A DNA stretch of 64,000 bases from JANQIO01 sp043585095 (lineage in GTDB: Bacteria; Pseudomonadota; Gammaproteobacteria; Pseudomonadales; Halieaceae). Within the stretch, counting starts at the first letter, position 1. Every line of letters begins with the position of its first letter. Of this stretch, positions 50,619 to 59,987 are shown piece by piece. The position numbers and the translations under genes are program-made. The notes beneath the pieces were generated by a model. It saw only the letters and a program-made list of their open reading frames with translations. It ran no database searches and was not told where the DNA came from. The DNA lies in NCBI GenBank assembly GCA_043585095.1, contig CP121321.1:1860001-1924000 (forward strand), given 5' to 3'.

Positions 50619-52724
50619 ATGCACACCAACACACCGCACCGCACGCACCGTCTCTCATCGCTGCTCAGCACGCTTTCCATACCGCTTTCTGTTGCCCTGG
50701 CGCCACTCGCCATAGGGTCTGAATTGCCTGCCACAGGCAATGAACCCGGCGCAGCAGTAACCAGGGAAGCCGCCAAAAAAACGCTAGAGAACCGGGCTAC
50801 TACCCTGGAGAATATTATTGTCACGGCAACGCGAACTGATGCGCGCCTGAGTGAGGTGGCACGCAGCCTCGCTGTTGTTGATCGCCTGGAAATTGAATCC
50901 ATTCAGGGGCAGTCCATCGGCGACGTGCTGCGTTACCAACCCAATATCTCAATCGCCGGCGGCCCCCGCGCCGGCAGTCAAACTGTCAATATTCGCGGTC
51001 TGGGCGGCAACAAAGTCTTGCAAACCGTCGATGGCGCCCGCCTCTCTTTTGAATCAGGCCACCGTCCCAGTTACTACCTGGACCCTGAACTTCTCAAGCG
51101 CGTCGAGGCGCTGCGCGGCCCCGCCAGCAGCCTTTGGGGCTCCGGTGCCCTGGGCGGCGTGATTGCCCAAAACACCCTGGACCCCGAAGACTTGCTGAGC
51201 GAGCGCAATACGGGCGGCTTTCTGCGCACCGGCTTTAACAGCAACAACGCACAATCCACGACCACCATGGCCCTGGCGGCTCAGGGTGACGCAGTTGATG
51301 GCCTGTTTAGTGCCTACTCCCGCGACAGCGACGACGTAGAGCTAGGTAACGGTGACAGCCTTCAGGGCTCTGCCAGCGAGGACTACGGCATGCTGGCCAA
51401 GGTGAACTGGCGCCTGAATGCGCACCACGACCTGCAGCTGAACATGCGCGCTTCGGACAGCGACGGCACCGTGCCCACCAATGGAACGGCCGCAATCAAC
51501 GAAACCAGTAATTTCCTGGTTACCCGCGATACCGAGACTTTTAACGCCAACGTGCGCTGGCGCTTCACGCCGGACTCGGACCTCATCGATAGCCGCGTAC
51601 TGGCCTACTGGAATCGTATCGACGTGGATGAGCAGCGCGTGGCAGATGGCCGTCCTGACAGCACGCGTCTGGACGAATACGGCATCAACCTCATTAACGT
51701 CAGCCGCATCGGCGACGCCACCCTGCAATACGGCGCGGATATCTATCGCGAGTCCTTCGAAGGCGAACGCTCTGGACGCTTCCGCCCCGCCCCGCCTGAA
51801 GCCACAACCGATGTTTGGAGCGTATATGCCCAGGCGCAGATACCGCTGACAGATAGCTGGCGCCTGGACCTGGGCGCGCGCTATGACGACTTCACCACCC
51901 GGGCCGACAACCTCGACAATGAGCGCGCCAACGACGACATATCAACCTCCGCAGCATTGGTATGGAATGCCACCGATTGGGCCACACTGGCGTTGCGCTA
52001 TGACGAGGCGTTCCGTGCCCCAACCGCCGAAGAGCTCTATACCGACGGCACGCATTTTTGCGCCGGCCGTGGCTTCTGCAATAGCTTCGTACCCAACCCG
52101 GATCTGGACGCTGAGCAGGCCGCCAATCTGGAACTGGTAGGCCAGTTCAATTTTGGCGACGTGCTGGGCGCGGACAATATCAACGTGCAGATGTCGGCAT
52201 TCCGCAATGAAGTCGATGACTTTATCGAACAGATTGTTGCCGGCCCGTTCTTCTTCCCCTTCCCCGATCCGGGCACGACAACCTGGATCAATGTCGATGA
52301 AGCGACATTGGAAGGATTCGAAGTTCAAGGTACCTACCAGCGCGGCCCGCTGCTGTTCAAACTTGCCTACGGCCAAACGCGAGGCGAAGACGACAACACC
52401 GGCCAGGATCTCACCAATATCCCTGCCGACACACTGGTGGCGGACTTGAGCTACGGCTTCATGCAAAACGCACTGGTCGCCGGCATCCGCTTTACCGACG
52501 TGGCATCACAGCGGCGCACCGATGTACCCCAGAATAATCCGAACATGGTGTTTGATGCCTACTCCATCACCGATCTGTATGCGAGCTGGCAGCCCGTTGC
52601 CATGCCCAATGTCAAAATCGATCTGAACGTGAACAACCTTGAAGATGACTTATACCAGCGCGCCTGGGATCAACTGCCCGAGGCAGGACGTGAAATCATC
52701 CTGTCGGCACGTTACAGCTTCTAG
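50619..52724 (+). CDS. TonB-dependent haem/haemoglobin receptor
   Basis: 701 residues. A signal region is followed by the TonB-box-like ENIIVTATRTDARLSE, the plug domain (QSIGDVLRYQPNISIAGG), and a 22-strand beta barrel ending in the aromatic LSARYSF. The haem-receptor FRAP and NPDL pair is present: EAFRAPTAEELYTDG and PNPDLDAEQ. AAGGACATAACGCC lies before the start. It is followed by hutX (25 bp) and hutZ, and diverges from hmuTUV. It captures haem at the surface and passes it to HmuT. Confidence 0.95.
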   Translation: MHTNTPHRTHRLSSLLSTLSIPLSVALAPLAIGSELPATGNEPGAAVTREAAKKTLENRATTLENIIVTATRTDARLSEVARSLAVVDRLEIESIQGQSIGDVLRYQPNISIAGGPRAGSQTVNIRGLGGNKVLQTVDGARLSFESGHRPSYYLDPELLKRVEALRGPASSLWGSGALGGVIAQNTLDPEDLLSERNTGGFLRTGFNSNNAQSTTTMALAAQGDAVDGLFSAYSRDSDDVELGNGDSLQGSASEDYGMLAKVNWRLNAHHDLQLNMRASDSDGTVPTNGTAAINETSNFLVTRDTETFNANVRWRFTPDSDLIDSRVLAYWNRIDVDEQRVADGRPDSTRLDEYGINLINVSRIGDATLQYGADIYRESFEGERSGRFRPAPPEATTDVWSVYAQAQIPLTDSWRLDLGARYDDFTTRADNLDNERANDDISTSAALVWNATDWATLALRYDEAFRAPTAEELYTDGTHFCAGRGFCNSFVPNPDLDAEQAANLELVGQFNFGDVLGADNINVQMSAFRNEVDDFIEQIVAGPFFFPFPDPGTTTWINVDEATLEGFEVQGTYQRGPLLFKLAYGQTRGEDDNTGQDLTNIPADTLVADLSYGFMQNALVAGIRFTDVASQRRTDVPQNNPNMVFDAYSITDLYASWQPVAMPNVKIDLNVNNLEDDLYQRAWDQLPEAGREIILSARYSF

Positions 52725-52749
52725 TCTTTTTTACAGCGAGGACATAACA

Positions 52750-53142
52750 ATGAACCAAGCAACAGAACCCGGGCTGGCCCAGGATCAAGTGCTGCCACTT
52801 ATGCAGGCGCTATCGAGCTGGGGAAACATGGTAACCATCGTGTTTGCCGGCGGCAGTGTCTTTGAGTTCAAAGGGCCGTTTCCAGGCGGCAGTGTCGCCG
52901 AAGGCTTTTATAACCTGGACGGACCAACACCCGGGCTACACGGTCACCTGCGTCTCGAAAAACTCTGCGCAGTGCGCTTTCAGGACAAGCCTCACCGGGG
53001 CAGAGCCAGCTACGCGTTTGTGTTTGAGGATGATCAAGGGCACACGGTATTCAAAGTGTTTTTAGGCCGGGATGAAAACGGTGAGGTATTCGCCGCGCAG
53101 CTTGACGAGTTTCAACGTATTCGAACCACGCTCTCAGTATGA
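52750..53142 (+). CDS. hutX: Haem utilization cytosolic carrier HutX-like
   Basis: 130 residues from ATG 52750 (AGCGAGGACATAACA ribosome site); an ATG-less upstream extension overlapping the receptor is discarded. MQALSSWGNMVTIVFAGGSV, then FEFKGPFPGGSVAEGFYNL and LHGHLRLEKLCAVRF match HutX/HuvX, the haem chaperone that hands haem to HutZ. It is cytoplasmic. Confidence 0.93.
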   Translation: MNQATEPGLAQDQVLPLMQALSSWGNMVTIVFAGGSVFEFKGPFPGGSVAEGFYNLDGPTPGLHGHLRLEKLCAVRFQDKPHRGRASYAFVFEDDQGHTVFKVFLGRDENGEVFAAQLDEFQRIRTTLSV

Positions 53143-53218
53143 CGTTGCGTCTGGCTCTTACCACTAACACCAGCTTCAGACCTTAGTTTCAAACATTAGC
53201 CTCAAAAAAGGGGAAACC

Positions 53219-53743
53219 ATGAAAAACAAAGCGATGGAAACACGCCTCAACCAAGAGGTACTCGATTTTATCAACGGTCGGCGCAGCCTACAGATCGCCA
53301 GCCTGGGCGACGACGGTATACCGTTTGCCTCCTATGCTCCATTCGCTGTGGGCGAGGACGTGCTGTATGTGATCCTGAGCGACATTGCGATCCACGGCGT
53401 CAACCTGAGCAAAAACCCTGATGCCTCGGTATTGATCATCGAGGACGAAGATGTTGCCGGAGAGCTATTTGCACGCGTCCGTGTGAATTACACCGTTAAG
53501 GCGCAACAATTGGAATACGACAGCGCCGAGTGGCGAACAGGAATGGATGCCCTGGTGGCAAGGCTGGGCGAGCGACCACGCAATTTGGGCGAGCACACTG
53601 ACTTTCGCATGTTCAAGCTGGTCCCCCAGCGGGGCCGCTATGTAAAGGGCTTTGGTAAAGCTTATACGTTGGCTGGCGAGTCACTCGCGGGCGAGATAGT
53701 CGACCATCTGCGCGAAGGTCACAAAGCCCGTTCGGCAGCTTAG
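53219..53743 (+). CDS. hutZ: Haem utilization protein HutZ/HugZ-like
   Basis: 174 residues of the pyridoxamine-oxidase-like split barrel. RSLQIASLGDDGIPFASYAP and a C-terminal HTDFRMFKLVPQRGRYVKGFG match HugZ/HutZ, including the terminal region that contributes the haem ligand. It degrades haem to release iron. GGGGAAACC precedes ATG. It sits 76 bp after hutX in the same presumed operon. Confidence 0.93.
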   Translation: MKNKAMETRLNQEVLDFINGRRSLQIASLGDDGIPFASYAPFAVGEDVLYVILSDIAIHGVNLSKNPDASVLIIEDEDVAGELFARVRVNYTVKAQQLEYDSAEWRTGMDALVARLGERPRNLGEHTDFRMFKLVPQRGRYVKGFGKAYTLAGESLAGEIVDHLREGHKARSAA

Positions 53744-53750
53744 CTCGGCC

Positions 53751-54953
53751 CTATTGCTTAAAAAGCCCAGCGGGTACACGCCCCACCGTAACGTGTTTGG
53801 GTGCCCTACCAACGGGCACCCTGGCAAGTTCGGTGGCGCTATCCAGAGAGATGACAGATACGTCATCACTGCGGTTGTTCGTCACAACACATAGCTCGCC
53901 CGAGGCGTTAAGCGCCGCCCAGCTGGGACCATCCCCTACCGGTACCTTATGCAATAGAGCAAGCGGTTCTGCTGCAGCGATCGCGACGTAATCAGACGCC
54001 CGGGCTGCGAGACATAGCGTTTCATTATCTGGCGTTAGCGCCAGGCCGTGATGCGGCGCTTCAAAATCCCAATCCGCTTCGCTAACGCCCTCGGCGATGG
54101 GCAACGCCAACGCGGCCTGCAGTTCACCGCTTGGCAGCGCATAGGCTGACACACCGTGATCATTCGAGTGCTGTGCAAAAAGCCAGGCTTCATCAGTCGA
54201 TATGGCGAACGGGCGAACGCCTTTGTCAAAGCTAATCGTATTCGTAATAGCGAGGTCCCGGGCGGTAGCAATGGTCACCGTATAGGCATTCTCAGCCTTC
54301 CCACGCTCCGCCAAAGGCAGCTGCATGTCTCCCAAACTCGCTACATAGAGATTCTCGCCCGAGGCAGAGACATGCACATCGTGAGGCCACAGCCCGGCGG
54401 GGAAATTACCCTTGCGCAGCCCAGTGGCCGAATCCAACACCTGCACCAGATTGCCGCCACGAATCAACGCTGAAACATAAAGACGCGTGCCATCGGGCGC
54501 TAGTGTCATATGATCGGCGCGCAGTCCTGGCACGGGGGTGCGCCATAGCAACGCGCCCGTGCGTAAATCAAACGCTGCAACATCGCCCAGGAAGCCGCGT
54601 GATACAAACAGCACCGTACCGTCTCGAGACAGATCCGTGTCCTGCGCGTAGTTCAAGCCACCGCTTTCCTCCAGTCGCGGCTGCGCAAACCACTGCGACA
54701 GATTGCGCGCCGGCGCGACGCGCTTACCGTCGGGCGTAACATCCAGCGTGGAAACCACCGCATAGTTTTCCAGATCAATAACTGAGACCGTCCCCGCCAC
54801 CGCATTCGCCACAAACGCCATGCTGCGCGCTTCGCCAGTGATGGCAGCGCTGCTGTCTCGCCCGCCCTCACCCATTGTCATCTCTTTAAAGGTGGCACGA
54901 CCGGAAATAATTGATAGCACGATCAGTGCAAGGATAAGGGCGTTTTTGACCAT
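53751..54953 (-). CDS. YncE-like seven-bladed beta-propeller protein
   Basis: 400 residues with an N-terminal hydrophobic anchor or signal (VKNALILALIVLSIISG). Repeating blade motifs include AFVANAVAGTVSVIDLENY, LAPDGTRLYVSALIRGGN, VSASGENLYVASLGD and VVTNNRSDDVSVISLDS, matching the YncE/lactonase-like propeller. It is probably periplasmic or surface-exposed. The binding partner is unknown. Its stop is 8 bp from hutZ on the opposite strand, so it is unlikely to share the haem operon. Confidence 0.88.
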   Translation of the reverse strand: MVKNALILALIVLSIISGRATFKEMTMGEGGRDSSAAITGEARSMAFVANAVAGTVSVIDLENYAVVSTLDVTPDGKRVAPARNLSQWFAQPRLEESGGLNYAQDTDLSRDGTVLFVSRGFLGDVAAFDLRTGALLWRTPVPGLRADHMTLAPDGTRLYVSALIRGGNLVQVLDSATGLRKGNFPAGLWPHDVHVSASGENLYVASLGDMQLPLAERGKAENAYTVTIATARDLAITNTISFDKGVRPFAISTDEAWLFAQHSNDHGVSAYALPSGELQAALALPIAEGVSEADWDFEAPHHGLALTPDNETLCLAARASDYVAIAAAEPLALLHKVPVGDGPSWAALNASGELCVVTNNRSDDVSVISLDSATELARVPVGRAPKHVTVGRVPAGLFKQ

Positions 54954-55219
54954 AGGGGCATCGGTGCTTTGATTGTTATGGGCGAATTACAGCAGCTTCA
55001 CCACATCGTTGGCAAAAGCCAATCGCTCTGGTGGGGTGTCAGCGCAGCACTCTTTGATACACCGAAAACATCTGAGCCGTCTGTGACGTTGGTGGCGCTA
55101 GCCGCCGCACGGTACAAGATATTCGCTTTGATCGCGCTTTTCTGGTGTGATGGCGCTATAGCAACCGACCCGCCCACAAACGCATTCAAACCGCCTGGCT
55201 AGAACAAGGAGCCGTTCGC

Positions 55220-56575
55220 TTGGAGTCAATCGCCCCGGAACCCGGCATGATCAGTTTGGCACCCGCTTTTGTCGCAGTTGCCACCGCCATCATCACCAGG
55301 AGGCCGATCGAGTCTTTACTTGCCGGCGTGTTCTCTGGTTTGTTAATACTCGGACCCGCTGACGCGATGGCGAACTTCTCGTCGATCATGCTGGAAGTGA
55401 TGATGAACGAGACGATAGCCTGGGTCATCATCGTCTGCGGGCTGATGGGCAGCATTATTGCGTTGGTTATGCATGTGGGTGCCGCTAATGCGTTCAGCAA
55501 GGCGCTTGCTGACAGAGCCGACAGCGGCAGCACCGCCCTGCTCTATACCTGGTTGCTAGGCCTGCTGATCTTTATTGACGATTACCTGAACGCGCTCGCT
55601 GTCGGCTCCTCGATGCGCAAGGTGACTGACAAATTTGGAATCTCACGCGAAAAGCTCGCCTACGTTGTCGATTCCACGGCCGCACCCATTTGCGTTCTGC
55701 TACCGGTCTCTACGTGGTCGGTGTTCTTTTCCGGGGTGCTGGAATCTTCCGGGGCGGCCGAGCCCGGTGAAGGTCTGGCGCTTTATATCAGCGGTATTCC
55801 CTACATGCTGTATGCCTGGGTGGCCGCTTTACTGGTGCCGCTGGTTGCCCTGGGCAAAATTCCTGACCTCGGCATGATGAAAGCCGCCGAGCAGGCCGCT
55901 CGTGAGAAACTGGCCGCCCGGGGCGGGGAAACGCCTATTACAGAGACCGAGAAACCGTCCAAGGCGAAGATCTATCACTTCGTTCTACCCATAGCCGCGA
56001 TGCTTGGCTTCAGCATCTGGAACGACCTGGATGTCCAGCTTGGTGTGATCTCAGCCGTGGGCTTTACGGTAGTCCTCTACGGCGCGCAGGGACTTATGTC
56101 CTGGACTGAGGCACTGGACACCGTGATGGAGGGGATCAAAATCATGGTCCCCGCCCTGTCTATCGTCGTGGTGGCCTTTATGTTTGGTGAAGTCAGCGAC
56201 CGACTTGGGCTGGCGAGCTACGTGATTACAACTGTCACACCGTATATGACGCCAGCCCTGCTGCCGCTGGTTGTCTTTATCACCATGGCGCTGATTTCAT
56301 TCGCCACGGGATCGAGTTGGGGTGTATTTGCCGTCGCCATTCCTATCGTGATGCCGCTGGCAGAGTCCGTTGGTATAAGCCCGGCATTGGCGGTAGGCGC
56401 GCTGATTTCAGCCAGCGCCTTCGGCAGCCATGCCTGCTTTTACTCAGACGCTACCGTTCTGGCCGCCCAGGGTAGCGGCTGCGGCGTAATGGAACACGCC
56501 CTTACCCAAATTCCCTATGCGATGATCGCTGCGACCATTGCTGCTATAGGTTTAACCGTTTTGGCCTCAATTTAA
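55220..56575 (+). CDS. Na+/H+ antiporter NhaC family protein
   Basis: 451 residues from TTG, supported by AAGGAG eight bases upstream. About 11 hydrophobic segments are present, with GLLIFIDDYLNALAVG, VVDSTAAPICVLLPVSTW and FATGSSWGVFAVAIPIVMP as NhaC-like signature regions. Family members exchange Na+ for H+ or transport organic anions, so ion specificity is only inferred. A 77-residue frame in the 54954-55219 gap has no supporting features. Confidence 0.92.
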   Translation: MESIAPEPGMISLAPAFVAVATAIITRRPIESLLAGVFSGLLILGPADAMANFSSIMLEVMMNETIAWVIIVCGLMGSIIALVMHVGAANAFSKALADRADSGSTALLYTWLLGLLIFIDDYLNALAVGSSMRKVTDKFGISREKLAYVVDSTAAPICVLLPVSTWSVFFSGVLESSGAAEPGEGLALYISGIPYMLYAWVAALLVPLVALGKIPDLGMMKAAEQAAREKLAARGGETPITETEKPSKAKIYHFVLPIAAMLGFSIWNDLDVQLGVISAVGFTVVLYGAQGLMSWTEALDTVMEGIKIMVPALSIVVVAFMFGEVSDRLGLASYVITTVTPYMTPALLPLVVFITMALISFATGSSWGVFAVAIPIVMPLAESVGISPALAVGALISASAFGSHACFYSDATVLAAQGSGCGVMEHALTQIPYAMIAATIAAIGLTVLASI

Positions 56576-56589
56576 GCGCTGCGATTTTT

Positions 56590-57111
56590 TTAAAGAAGCG
56601 AAGCAATGCCCTTGGTAAACAAACTCGCTGCTTTTTGCCCGCCCGTGCTTTGCAAATATTGGGTGGTAATATCGATGTACTTCGGCACGGCGGCAGCATC
56701 CAGGCCTAATGCCTGAAACTGTGAATAGACCGAGCCTGCTCCCTTAACCGCTTCAGCATAATCTCCCAGCCCGCCGGTAAGTCCACCCAGAGAGGATGCG
56801 CCACCCTCTAGCGCGGGAGCGGCTTTCAATAAGTCACCCATCCCAGGCACGGCGCTAGCCAGTGACGAAAACTGCTCACTACCTAGCGTAGATTGCGCCA
56901 GACTAAACAGCGACCCCAGACCGCCCTTCGACTGCGTGCTACTCACCCCCAGCCCTTCTGAGATAGCACTGCCAAGCCCCTTGCTGAAATCCAGGGCGGT
57001 TGACGCCTCTTCTTGCGGACTATTCAAGGCATCTCCCGCCGCTTTCAGCCAATCGGACGCAGACGCCGAAAGCGGCACCAACAACAGACTACAAATAACG
57101 ATGAATTTCAT
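56590..57111 (-). CDS. DUF2780 family protein
   Basis: 173 residues with a signal peptide (KFIVICSLLLVPLSASA). The Gly/Ser-rich N-terminal half and the C-terminal LGLDAAAVPKYIDITTQYLQ, then GGQKAASLFTKGIASLL match DUF2780 (VcgC/VcgE-like), a small periplasmic or envelope protein of unknown function. It converges with NhaC, 14 bp between stops. Confidence 0.88.
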   Translation of the reverse strand: MKFIVICSLLLVPLSASASDWLKAAGDALNSPQEEASTALDFSKGLGSAISEGLGVSSTQSKGGLGSLFSLAQSTLGSEQFSSLASAVPGMGDLLKAAPALEGGASSLGGLTGGLGDYAEAVKGAGSVYSQFQALGLDAAAVPKYIDITTQYLQSTGGQKAASLFTKGIASLL

Positions 57112-57184
57112 AACGGACTAGCCCACTTTTAAATTGGTTGGAGAGCATTAAACACAGCAGTTGAAGCCACTGAGCGATCAAAAG

Positions 57185-58033
57185 CTATATTGCGGGCGGT
57201 GCAAATGTCGGGTTGCGCACTAGCCGTAAATCATCAGAGCGCGTGTTCGCCGTATCGCGCCAGGGGTTCCCATCGGGGGGCAACACATAAAATACCTTGT
57301 CTCGTATGGCCTGCAGCGTGCGATCAGCCAACACTCTGGGCGCCAGTGAATTCGCCGTGGAATCAGTTATCGCCGTCATCGACATCTGCTGCATTTCCGT
57401 AATATTTTGCGACGCAAGATCGCCGGGGCGATTGCGCCCGGAAGCGGCTATACCCGTATTCACTAGCTCCGGGCACAGACAGGACACAGCGACCTGCGGT
57501 GCCGTCATTGCCAGCTCGTGAAACAGACATTCACTAAGGGCAAGTGCCGCGTGCTTGGTCATATGGTAGATGCCGGCAAAGGGCAACGTGCACATTGAGG
57601 CCATAGACGAGGTATTTACGATGTGGCACTCATCGCCTTGCGCAATCATCTGCGGCACGAAATGGCGTATGCCGTGAATGATGCCCCACTGGTTTACGCG
57701 CATCAGCCACTCGTAGTCGTCCTCGGTTTGCTCCCACAGCAAGCCGCCGGTGAACACTCCCGCGTTGTTACACAGGATTTGAACGCTGCCAAATCGCTCC
57801 ACCGCGGCCTTGCACAAGGCTTGAACGGATTCGCCTGAACCAACATCAGTGAGCACGGCTATCGCCTCACCGCCAAGGCCTTGCAGTTGCCCTAACGCCT
57901 CGTCTAAAGCACCCTGCTCTATATCAGCTAGCACCACGTTCATGCCCTGCTCGGCAAAAACGATTGCCATCTGCAGACCAATGCCACTTGCTGCCCCAGT
58001 GACGACTGCCGTCCTATTGTTAAATTCGTCCAT
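57185..58033 (-). CDS. SDR family NAD(P)-dependent oxidoreductase
   Basis: 282 residues. The coenzyme motif is VVTGAASGIGLQMAIV, then CNNAGVFTGG, a Ser in NTSSMASM and YHMTK (catalytic Tyr/Lys). Asp after VVLAD suggests NAD. The C-terminal ~80 residues are longer and more divergent than in the 291-1058 SDR. The substrate is unknown; it may act in the same lipid or steroid metabolism, but nothing shows that. Confidence 0.92.
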   Translation of the reverse strand: MDEFNNRTAVVTGAASGIGLQMAIVFAEQGMNVVLADIEQGALDEALGQLQGLGGEAIAVLTDVGSGESVQALCKAAVERFGSVQILCNNAGVFTGGLLWEQTEDDYEWLMRVNQWGIIHGIRHFVPQMIAQGDECHIVNTSSMASMCTLPFAGIYHMTKHAALALSECLFHELAMTAPQVAVSCLCPELVNTGIAASGRNRPGDLASQNITEMQQMSMTAITDSTANSLAPRVLADRTLQAIRDKVFYVLPPDGNPWRDTANTRSDDLRLVRNPTFAPPAI

Positions 58034-58074
58034 GTCGTTTGCCTTAATTGTCTCTGAAACTATTGCGGCAGGGC

Positions 58075-58629
58075 TTAAGCCGTAAGATACAAAACCGCTG
58101 CGGTGTAGAGCGCAAAAAGCGGTATGACTGCTTTAAACCAGGCCGGCCGCACAACGAGGAGAAGCGCCAACAGAAACCCCAGGCCAGAAACCAGAATCGA
58201 AGGCAGCGCCGCGTTACCAAACAAACGAATATTAAAGTAAGGACCCACCGCGAAGTAGCACAACATTGATCCAGCAGAAATACGACCCAGGGTCTTGCTG
58301 TGCCTGAGGAAGTCCAACTCAACGTCGCTGGCGACATCATAGTCCTCTACCGGCAAGGCCAACTCTGCTGCGCCGTAGATAAACACCGTGCCTACAATCA
58401 AGACGAAGAAATCCATGAAGGACCACCCGTCAAACTTTCTCAGCCCCCAGCCAACCCACCACATCTGCAGCATGAAGACCATCACGCAGGCCGCCCAGAC
58501 CACAGTCGCCCAATGAAAGCGAATGCGCTCATGCGCGCGAATCAAAGCACCCGCCACGCTAAGCAGACGTGTAATCGCCAAACCCAGAATGATCGAGATA
58601 GCGACAAACACGTATTCGTGCTGCGTCAC
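58075..58629 (-). CDS. Hypothetical membrane protein
   Basis: 184 residues with five hydrophobic segments (for example ATVVWAACVMVFMLQMWWVG, DFFVLIVGTVFIYGAAELAL and ILVSGLGFLLALLLVV). An early helix carries the polar ITRLLSVAGALIRAHERIRF. I do not recognise the family. It is 41 bp upstream of the SDR on the same strand and may share its transcript. Confidence 0.8.
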   Translation of the reverse strand: MTQHEYVFVAISIILGLAITRLLSVAGALIRAHERIRFHWATVVWAACVMVFMLQMWWVGWGLRKFDGWSFMDFFVLIVGTVFIYGAAELALPVEDYDVASDVELDFLRHSKTLGRISAGSMLCYFAVGPYFNIRLFGNAALPSILVSGLGFLLALLLVVRPAWFKAVIPLFALYTAAVLYLTA

Positions 58630-59275
58630 GGAGTAGCCTCGGTAATGATTGGAAAACAGCGGACAATGTAATGGAAAACGCTATGCGTGGATAGGAACAC
58701 TCCACCTGCGGCCACCGAGTGCGGGGGTCATTGACAACAGATAGAGAGAAGCGCTGCCGGCCTCATTTCAGTCACAGCAACGAGCTTAGAGCCAGCTGCC
58801 GGTTGCCTGCACGTATTGACCGCCGCCATCTATCTGCCAAACGGCAACTGCAACAGCGTCCGTGGGCGGGGCAAACTCGATATCACCGACCCAGCGGCTA
58901 CCGTCGCGGCGCAGAGCGACCGAAGACGAGGCACTTGCGACAAAGTCGTGGTGCACTTCTCGACTTCTCTGCTTGGCTCCAGTGGCGGAAACGCTTTGTT
59001 ATATGGTCCATTTCCACATTCGGACAAAACACTAACACGTCACCGCACCTTGCCTTTAACCCTGATTCGTAAGCAGCGGCCCTCTTTGATTCGCGGCTTC
59101 GCAATCTGGTGGCGAGAGGCAAGCTCCCGGCCCGCTTACCATCAAACGAGCTTTTCTTACTAAGCGGCCATATAGGTTGATGAAAACGGTCTACACTAAA
59201 TGAGCTCCCCGCGACCTTTGAGCGATCGGCACCGGCCACGCGACACCTGCAGCACTTTTAATAGAGGACGTGAAC
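58630..59275. other. Long intergenic region without a supported gene
   Basis: 646 bp between the divergent membrane-protein genes. The open frames (58816-59163 plus, 58898-59239 minus) are Arg/Ser-rich, have no motif and no convincing ribosome site, and look like chance frames. The stretch could be a decayed gene or hold a small RNA; I see no terminator or repeat that identifies one. Confidence 0.5.
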
Positions 59276-59653
59276 ATGCCAACGCTAGACACCCACGCCA
59301 ACAGATACCTTAGAAAACCTCCGAAGTTATCGGAAGAGGATTGGCAGTCTTTGGTGGAGCAAGCTCGTTATGAGACATTCACCGAGCCGGGGAAAGTGGG
59401 TGCGTACACGGTCGGCACAGCGCTAGTAGTCGTCGGCGTGTTTACCCTGATGATAGGTACTCCACTTTTTCTGTTGAGTCTTTCACCGCTTCAGTCTGCC
59501 GGCCCTATACCGAAGGCGCTGGCTAGCGCTGTCATCATTGGCCTCGGGGTAGCGGCAATATCAGTAATCCAACAGTATCGACTGGCCTCCGCGCTTGGAC
59601 CGAAAATCCAATCCCTGCGTGCCGAACACGCAGCAAGCGGCGGAGCCGAGTAA
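59276..59653 (+). CDS. Hypothetical two-helix membrane protein
   Basis: 125 residues from ATG 59276, with GAGG nine bases upstream; a GTG at 59270 is possible. The N-terminal soluble part contains KLSEEDWQSLVEQARYETF; two hydrophobic helices follow (TVGTALVVVGVFTLMIG, ALASAVIIGLGVAAISVI). No family is recognised. Confidence 0.7.
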   Translation: MPTLDTHANRYLRKPPKLSEEDWQSLVEQARYETFTEPGKVGAYTVGTALVVVGVFTLMIGTPLFLLSLSPLQSAGPIPKALASAVIIGLGVAAISVIQQYRLASALGPKIQSLRAEHAASGGAE

Positions 59654-59987
59654 GCAAGCATATCGACCTGATATTTTGCTTATATTTCTATTTGTTACGA
59701 ATCTTTGTTGATCGGAAGTCGACCTTTAGATGATTCTATCTGGATCCTTAGTCGACCGCCCGGCGACAGAGTCTCTTTAAGATCCAGAAGCAACCCCAAG
59801 AGCGAAGCCCTGCCGATGCGAACACCACACATCGCACCCTCAGGTCTCACAACACGGCTGCTATCGGCGTAGTATGTTTGTAAGTAATCTTACAGGTAGC
59901 TCTTCCAGAGCTTGCTCACACCACAGACCCGGAACACACTTCGATAGGTGGCTGTGAGTGCACTGAGAGCATCGGAGGCAACAAGTC
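59654..59987. other. Intergenic region with a short palindrome
   Basis: 334 bp, AT-richer than the surroundings in its first 60 bp, with no credible gene. It contains TGTAAG-TAAT-CTTACA (59879-59894), a perfect 6-4-6 inverted repeat about 95 bp upstream of the DUF2238 gene, which could be an operator. Confidence 0.5.
59879..59894. promoter_or_regulatory. Palindrome upstream of DUF2238 gene
   Basis: TGTAAGTAATCTTACA is a perfect 6-4-6 inverted repeat. TetR/AcrR and MarR-type dimers bind sites like this; no regulator gene is adjacent. Placement between genes makes it a candidate operator, not more. Confidence 0.35.

Noticed and set aside
54969..55202. 77-residue plus-strand frame between the YncE-like and NhaC genes
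   Set aside because: It has a possible start but no convincing ribosome site, motif or membrane segment, and lies in the divergent promoter region.
58816..59163. 115-residue frame in the 58.6-59.3 kb gap
   Set aside because: Arg/Ser-rich, no motif, no ribosome site; looks like a chance frame.
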